Shown: positions 61,261-64,000 of the stretch, in pieces
How the letters are laid out: each line of letters begins with the position of its first letter
Numbering within the stretch: the stretch's first letter is position 1
Source of the DNA: JAEUUM01 sp038326165
GTDB lineage: Bacteria > Bacteroidota > Bacteroidia > Chitinophagales > Saprospiraceae
Direction of reading: 5' to 3'
NCBI GenBank assembly: GCA_038326165.1
Contig: JBBQJT010000006.1
Span: 29,343-93,342 of the forward strand
DNA length: 64,000 nt
The notes under the pieces: model-generated
What the model was told of the DNA's origin: nothing
Database searches by the model: none
Seen by the model: the letters and a program-made list of their open reading frames with translations, nothing else
Translations under genes and position numbers: made by a program

Positions 61261-61788
61261 ATGGCAAAGCTAACTCCTCCAAAACCAGGTGAATATCCTT
61301 CTCATTACGAGCAGTACATTCGCAAGGTACAGTCAGATAATATTGTTCGTGCACTCAGGGACGATATGAAAGCAAGCAAATTATGGCTCGAGAAGAATAA
61401 AGATGCCAACTGGGAAAATGCATATGCTGAAGGCAAATGGACCCCAATTCAAGTGTTGAATCACATTATTGATGCGGAAAGGATTTTTGCATACCGTATT
61501 TTAAGCATTGCCAGAGGAGAAACTGGTCATTTGCCGGGTTTCGATCAAGAGCTTTTTGTTGGTGCAGCATCCAAAGAGAAGCGCACTGTCAATGCATTGG
61601 TCAAAGAATGGAAGGTGGTAAGACAATCTACTATCTCGTTGCTGGCTCCTATGATTCCCAAGAATGCCTCTCGACTTGGATACGCCAATGGACAAAGAAT
61701 GACTGCCAAAGCTGTTGCTTATGCATTATTGGGTCATCAGCTTCACCATTTGGAAGTATTGATTGACAGATACGGATTCCAATCATGA
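61261..61788 (+). CDS. DinB-family protein
   Basis: 175-residue four-helix-bundle protein of the DinB/YfiT class. Metal-type histidines are visible in QVLNHIIDAERIFAYR and GHQLHHLEVLIDRYG. Many are thiol-dependent transferases of unknown substrate. It begins two bases after trmD and its last codons overlap the following gene (ATGA), so it is part of the operon. Confidence 0.82.
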   Translation: MAKLTPPKPGEYPSHYEQYIRKVQSDNIVRALRDDMKASKLWLEKNKDANWENAYAEGKWTPIQVLNHIIDAERIFAYRILSIARGETGHLPGFDQELFVGAASKEKRTVNALVKEWKVVRQSTISLLAPMIPKNASRLGYANGQRMTAKAVAYALLGHQLHHLEVLIDRYGFQS

Positions 61789-62645
61789 AATACTTGATTG
61801 TAATCTCCCTTTTTCTGGTAGGAATTGCAGATGCTTCTTCTCAAGGACACGACTGGTGGGCTCAGAATACAGGTTGGGATGGGAGTTCAAATTTTAGTAA
61901 GTATCTAATATTGAAGCCGGCTTGGATGGGACCCAATGCCTTTTATATTCCCTCCAAGTTGAATGGAGTCGTTGATACCAATCTGACAGTTGAAAATGAG
62001 ATGCAAACTCATTTTGCCAAGGGTGAGGTGACTATAAATCCATACATCAAAGTCAATATCCCCTTTGGGAAGTGGGCGAGTTTGGAGATCAATGCAGCTC
62101 CGGTAGAGTATTTTGAAACCTCACATGAATGGAAGACAAATCGGAAGATTTTTCATGAAAATTATAACGACAAATGGGCTGCAGGCGATGTAAGATTTTT
62201 GTTTACAGGTAAAATTCGTTCCAATCCAGATATGGCAGTTTATATGGGATTGCGCACAGCTTCTGGCACTGGCCTGGGTGCAGCCAGAAACACCGATAGC
62301 CCGCAGTATTTTTTCAATTATGCTATCAGATTTGGTCAAGAAAAATTAAAATGGTACGCATCATCCGGATTCACAGCATGGCAAACTTATGAAGATCAGC
62401 ACAAACAGAATGACGGATTGGTTTACAATCTTGGAGCAGAGTATCGACCAGATAACAATTGGCTAATAATTCCAGAGGTAAATGGCATTGTAGCTTATCG
62501 AAAAGGAGGAGATCGGCCCATGATGGTTTCCACCAGAATTACGCATCAAGTTAGGAAGTGGAATTTTGGCTTGAATTTGAGGACCGGCATATTCGATTGG
62601 CCGTTTACGACCATTGGGTTGATAAGTGGGTATAGGTTTGGGTGA
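61785..62645 (+). CDS. Probable outer-membrane beta-barrel protein
   Basis: 286 residues, signal peptide (ending ADASSQ). Amphipathic strands with Trp/Tyr and Gly turns run to a C-terminal GLISGYRFG, the usual outer-membrane end. Conserved-looking segment GRNTDSPQYFF-type (GAARNTDSPQYFFNYAIR). No enzymatic motif. It overlaps the DinB gene by four bases. Function unknown; I do not recognise a named family. Confidence 0.72.
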   Translation: MKYLIVISLFLVGIADASSQGHDWWAQNTGWDGSSNFSKYLILKPAWMGPNAFYIPSKLNGVVDTNLTVENEMQTHFAKGEVTINPYIKVNIPFGKWASLEINAAPVEYFETSHEWKTNRKIFHENYNDKWAAGDVRFLFTGKIRSNPDMAVYMGLRTASGTGLGAARNTDSPQYFFNYAIRFGQEKLKWYASSGFTAWQTYEDQHKQNDGLVYNLGAEYRPDNNWLIIPEVNGIVAYRKGGDRPMMVSTRITHQVRKWNFGLNLRTGIFDWPFTTIGLISGYRFG

Positions 62646-62670
62646 TGACAAGTGTAGAGCTTCACCTGTT
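62641..62670 (+). terminator. Weak terminator after the operon
   Basis: GGTGA and TCACC pair around a 16-base loop, followed by T-rich sequence. It overlaps the stop codon of the barrel gene, so the call is tentative. Confidence 0.3.
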
Positions 62671-62905
62671 TTCTTGCTTTTTTGGCATTCAAGGGATAAA
62701 AAGATTCAATTATTTATTTGTATTGCCGATCTCGTTGAACCTTAGAAATGTATTATAAAAAACAGAATTATTTGAGTTTTGGAATATAAGATTGCCGCAG
62801 AATAATAAAATTTTTGAATAATTTTTATTGTAATAAGTTTGTTAATGAATAGAGGCGAACAAATATAAAATAAATCATAATTAATAAAATATTTAAAATT
62901 AGTTG

Positions 62906-62950
62906 TATAATTATATCTAAAATAAAATATTTATTTTAGATATAATTATA
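62906..62950. repeat. Long perfect palindrome 1
   Basis: A 21-base arm at 62906-62926 (core ATATCTAAAATAAA) is exactly complementary to 62930-62950 with only three bases between. It is nearly all A/T and sits directly before the -33 box of the downstream promoter. Confidence 0.85.
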
Positions 62951-62979
62951 TTGAAGAAAAAAATTGCGATTTATTTTTG
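62951..62979 (+). promoter_or_regulatory. Promoter for the secreted propeller gene
   Basis: TTG at 62951-62953, 18-base spacer, TATTTTTG at 62972-62979. It falls between the two palindromes. Transcription would begin near 62984, so palindrome 2 is in the leader. Confidence 0.55.
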
Positions 62980-63002
62980 GCACGCTTATTGGCGTTAGTT
63001 GT

Positions 63003-63039
63003 ATTTGTAGTATAATAATTACATTATTATACTACAAAT
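63003..63039. repeat. Long perfect palindrome 2
   Basis: A 17-base arm at 63003-63019 (ATTTGTAGTATAATAAT) is exactly complementary to 63023-63039 across a three-base TAC loop. It would form a hairpin in the 5' leader. Confidence 0.85.
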
Positions 63040-63125
63040 CATGTATTCAAAATTCAAAGAATTCAATTCTTTAGTAATAAGTATGTTAAGTAAATTCAAT
63101 TGTCAAGTTATCTAAAGCTGATTTT

Positions 63126-64000
63126 ATGAAAGCGCAAAAATTTATTTTATCGTTTTTATTGTTTATTGTTTTTGGGGTTAAAAGCTACTCACAAACATGT
63201 AACTGTAAGGAGTATCTTTACATCAATGAGCCCAATGGACTTATCCACAAAATGGAAGTTAATCCTGTTGGAGGTGCTTTAACTGAGGTAGGTGGTGTCA
63301 ATGGTATTCCATGGTTAAACAATCCTTCAGAATTTCCTTTTCCACATGGATTAGGAGTGGATAGAAATGGTTTTTTATACATTGGTTCTAACTTTGATGC
63401 ACCCAACGACATACGTAAAGTCGATTGTCAAGGAACTATCGTACCTGAGGTAGATTATAGAATTCCACCTTTGCCAGCCAGTAATAGTTGGGGTTTTTTA
63501 TTGACTAATATTCAATCTTTTGGTGGTTTCATTTATGCTAACGGACCAGGCGATCGAATTTATAAATTAGATCCATGTACTGGAACCACTATTGGGTTTG
63601 TTCAATTTCTAGGTGGTGGTAATGACTGGGGTTTGTATATTGATAAAAATGGCAGATTTTATGTTACTCAAGAAAACGGTAAAATTTACTTTTTTACCCC
63701 GACGGCATCAAACTTTACTTCTAATACTAATTATACTGCCAATATAGATCTTGTAGCAAATCCAACTCAAGGAGGGCAACTGATTCCGGCTTATAATAAT
63801 GATAGACTACAAGGAATTACAACAGATGACGCTGGTAATATTTATGTAGTACAAGGAGACCGAGATGCCCCTGGAACACGATCTAGACTTTTAAAGTTTT
63901 CATCCACAGGAGCATTTATCGCTGCAGGTCCAATAGATAGTAATGGAGGTAACAATGCTGGTTGGAACCAAATGGTAGGTATAATTTACAGCCCCTACTC
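63126..64000 (+). CDS. Secreted beta-propeller-like protein, 3' end beyond the window
   Basis: The frame is open from ATG 63126 to the window edge (291 codons seen). A signal peptide (ending GVKSYSQ) is followed by repeated propeller-like blades: GLGVDRNGFLYIGS, WGLYIDKNGRFYVTQ and GITTDDAGNIYVVQ, each with a D-x-x-G-x-x-Y pattern like NHL or SBBP repeats. Such proteins in Bacteroidota are often very long surface adhesins exported by type IX secretion; the C-terminus is not visible, so this is a guess. The promoter and palindromes upstream belong to it. Confidence 0.75.
   Translation, partial: MKAQKFILSFLLFIVFGVKSYSQTCNCKEYLYINEPNGLIHKMEVNPVGGALTEVGGVNGIPWLNNPSEFPFPHGLGVDRNGFLYIGSNFDAPNDIRKVDCQGTIVPEVDYRIPPLPASNSWGFLLTNIQSFGGFIYANGPGDRIYKLDPCTGTTIGFVQFLGGGNDWGLYIDKNGRFYVTQENGKIYFFTPTASNFTSNTNYTANIDLVANPTQGGQLIPAYNNDRLQGITTDDAGNIYVVQGDRDAPGTRSRLLKFSSTGAFIAAGPIDSNGGNNAGWNQMVGIIYSPY

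Larger units (their letters stand above)
62646..63125. other. AT-rich regulatory region with two palindromes
   Basis: 480 bases without a gene, very AT-rich. It contains two long perfect inverted repeats and a promoter, described separately. No other features were recognised. Confidence 0.7.

Noticed and set aside
1..64000. CRISPR arrays, tRNA genes, integrases or transposases
   Set aside because: No regularly spaced repeats, cloverleaf sequences or recombinase motifs were recognised by eye.

Overview
The window looks like chromosomal DNA from a free-living member of the Bacteroidota, plausibly the Saprospiria or a related lineage; the class is an inference. It is AT-rich. It carries an unbroken str-S10-spc-alpha ribosomal superoperon without tuf, many matches to the Bacteroidota -7 promoter element TAnnTTTG, and type IX secretion/gliding genes (porV, porU, a porP/sprF-like gene, gldJ). 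It also has a fused alpha/beta 2-oxoacid dehydrogenase E1, an OmpA protein with thrombospondin type-3 repeats, and secreted proteins ending in or feeding type IX secretion. I see no tRNA, rRNA, CRISPR array, prophage or intact insertion sequence.

Layout. 0-12 kb is a mixed metabolic and signalling region. It holds a fused E1 dehydrogenase (minus), a decayed outer-membrane gene beside its intact relative, a TlpA-like thioredoxin and a BatA/VWA membrane protein. After these come a YtcJ-like amidohydrolase, a two-receiver protein with a degenerate kinase core, an Rcp1-like response regulator, a polyprenyl diphosphate synthase and a GNAT acetyltransferase. 12.1-30.8 kb is the ribosomal superoperon from rpsL to rplQ, including fusA, secY, map, infA, rpmJ and rpoA. 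It starts at a good promoter and ends at a strong terminator. 30.9-34.5 kb is a tight carA-eno-divIC-sucD cluster, then a soluble histidine kinase. On the minus strand lie crtZ-like carotenoid hydroxylase and a 1127-residue membrane histidine kinase. RNase P RNA is at about 39.65-40.03 kb.

40-48 kb is a type IX secretion locus. porU and porV (minus) form the outer-membrane peptidase/shuttle pair that removes C-terminal sorting signals. A PorP/SprF-like barrel and the gliding lipoprotein GldJ run divergently, followed by murF. 49-57 kb holds an arginase-fold protein lacking the metal-binding motifs, a Glu/Leu-type amino acid dehydrogenase, an OmpA/TSP3 protein, a large membrane-anchored CHAT peptidase, and a divergent secreted alpha/beta hydrolase with a C-terminal sorting-like domain. 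After a gene-free, hairpin- and repeat-rich stretch (57.8-58.4 kb) comes an apparent operon: M20 dipeptidase, FKBP isomerase, trmD, DinB-like protein, outer-membrane barrel.

The window ends in an AT-rich regulatory region with two long perfect palindromes either side of a promoter. It precedes the start of a secreted beta-propeller-like protein cut off by the window edge. The items most worth a second look are the twin palindromes, the hairpin/repeat cluster, the CHAT/hydrolase divergent pair, the metal-less arginase homologue and the receiver-pseudokinase-receiver protein. None is proof of a new system.
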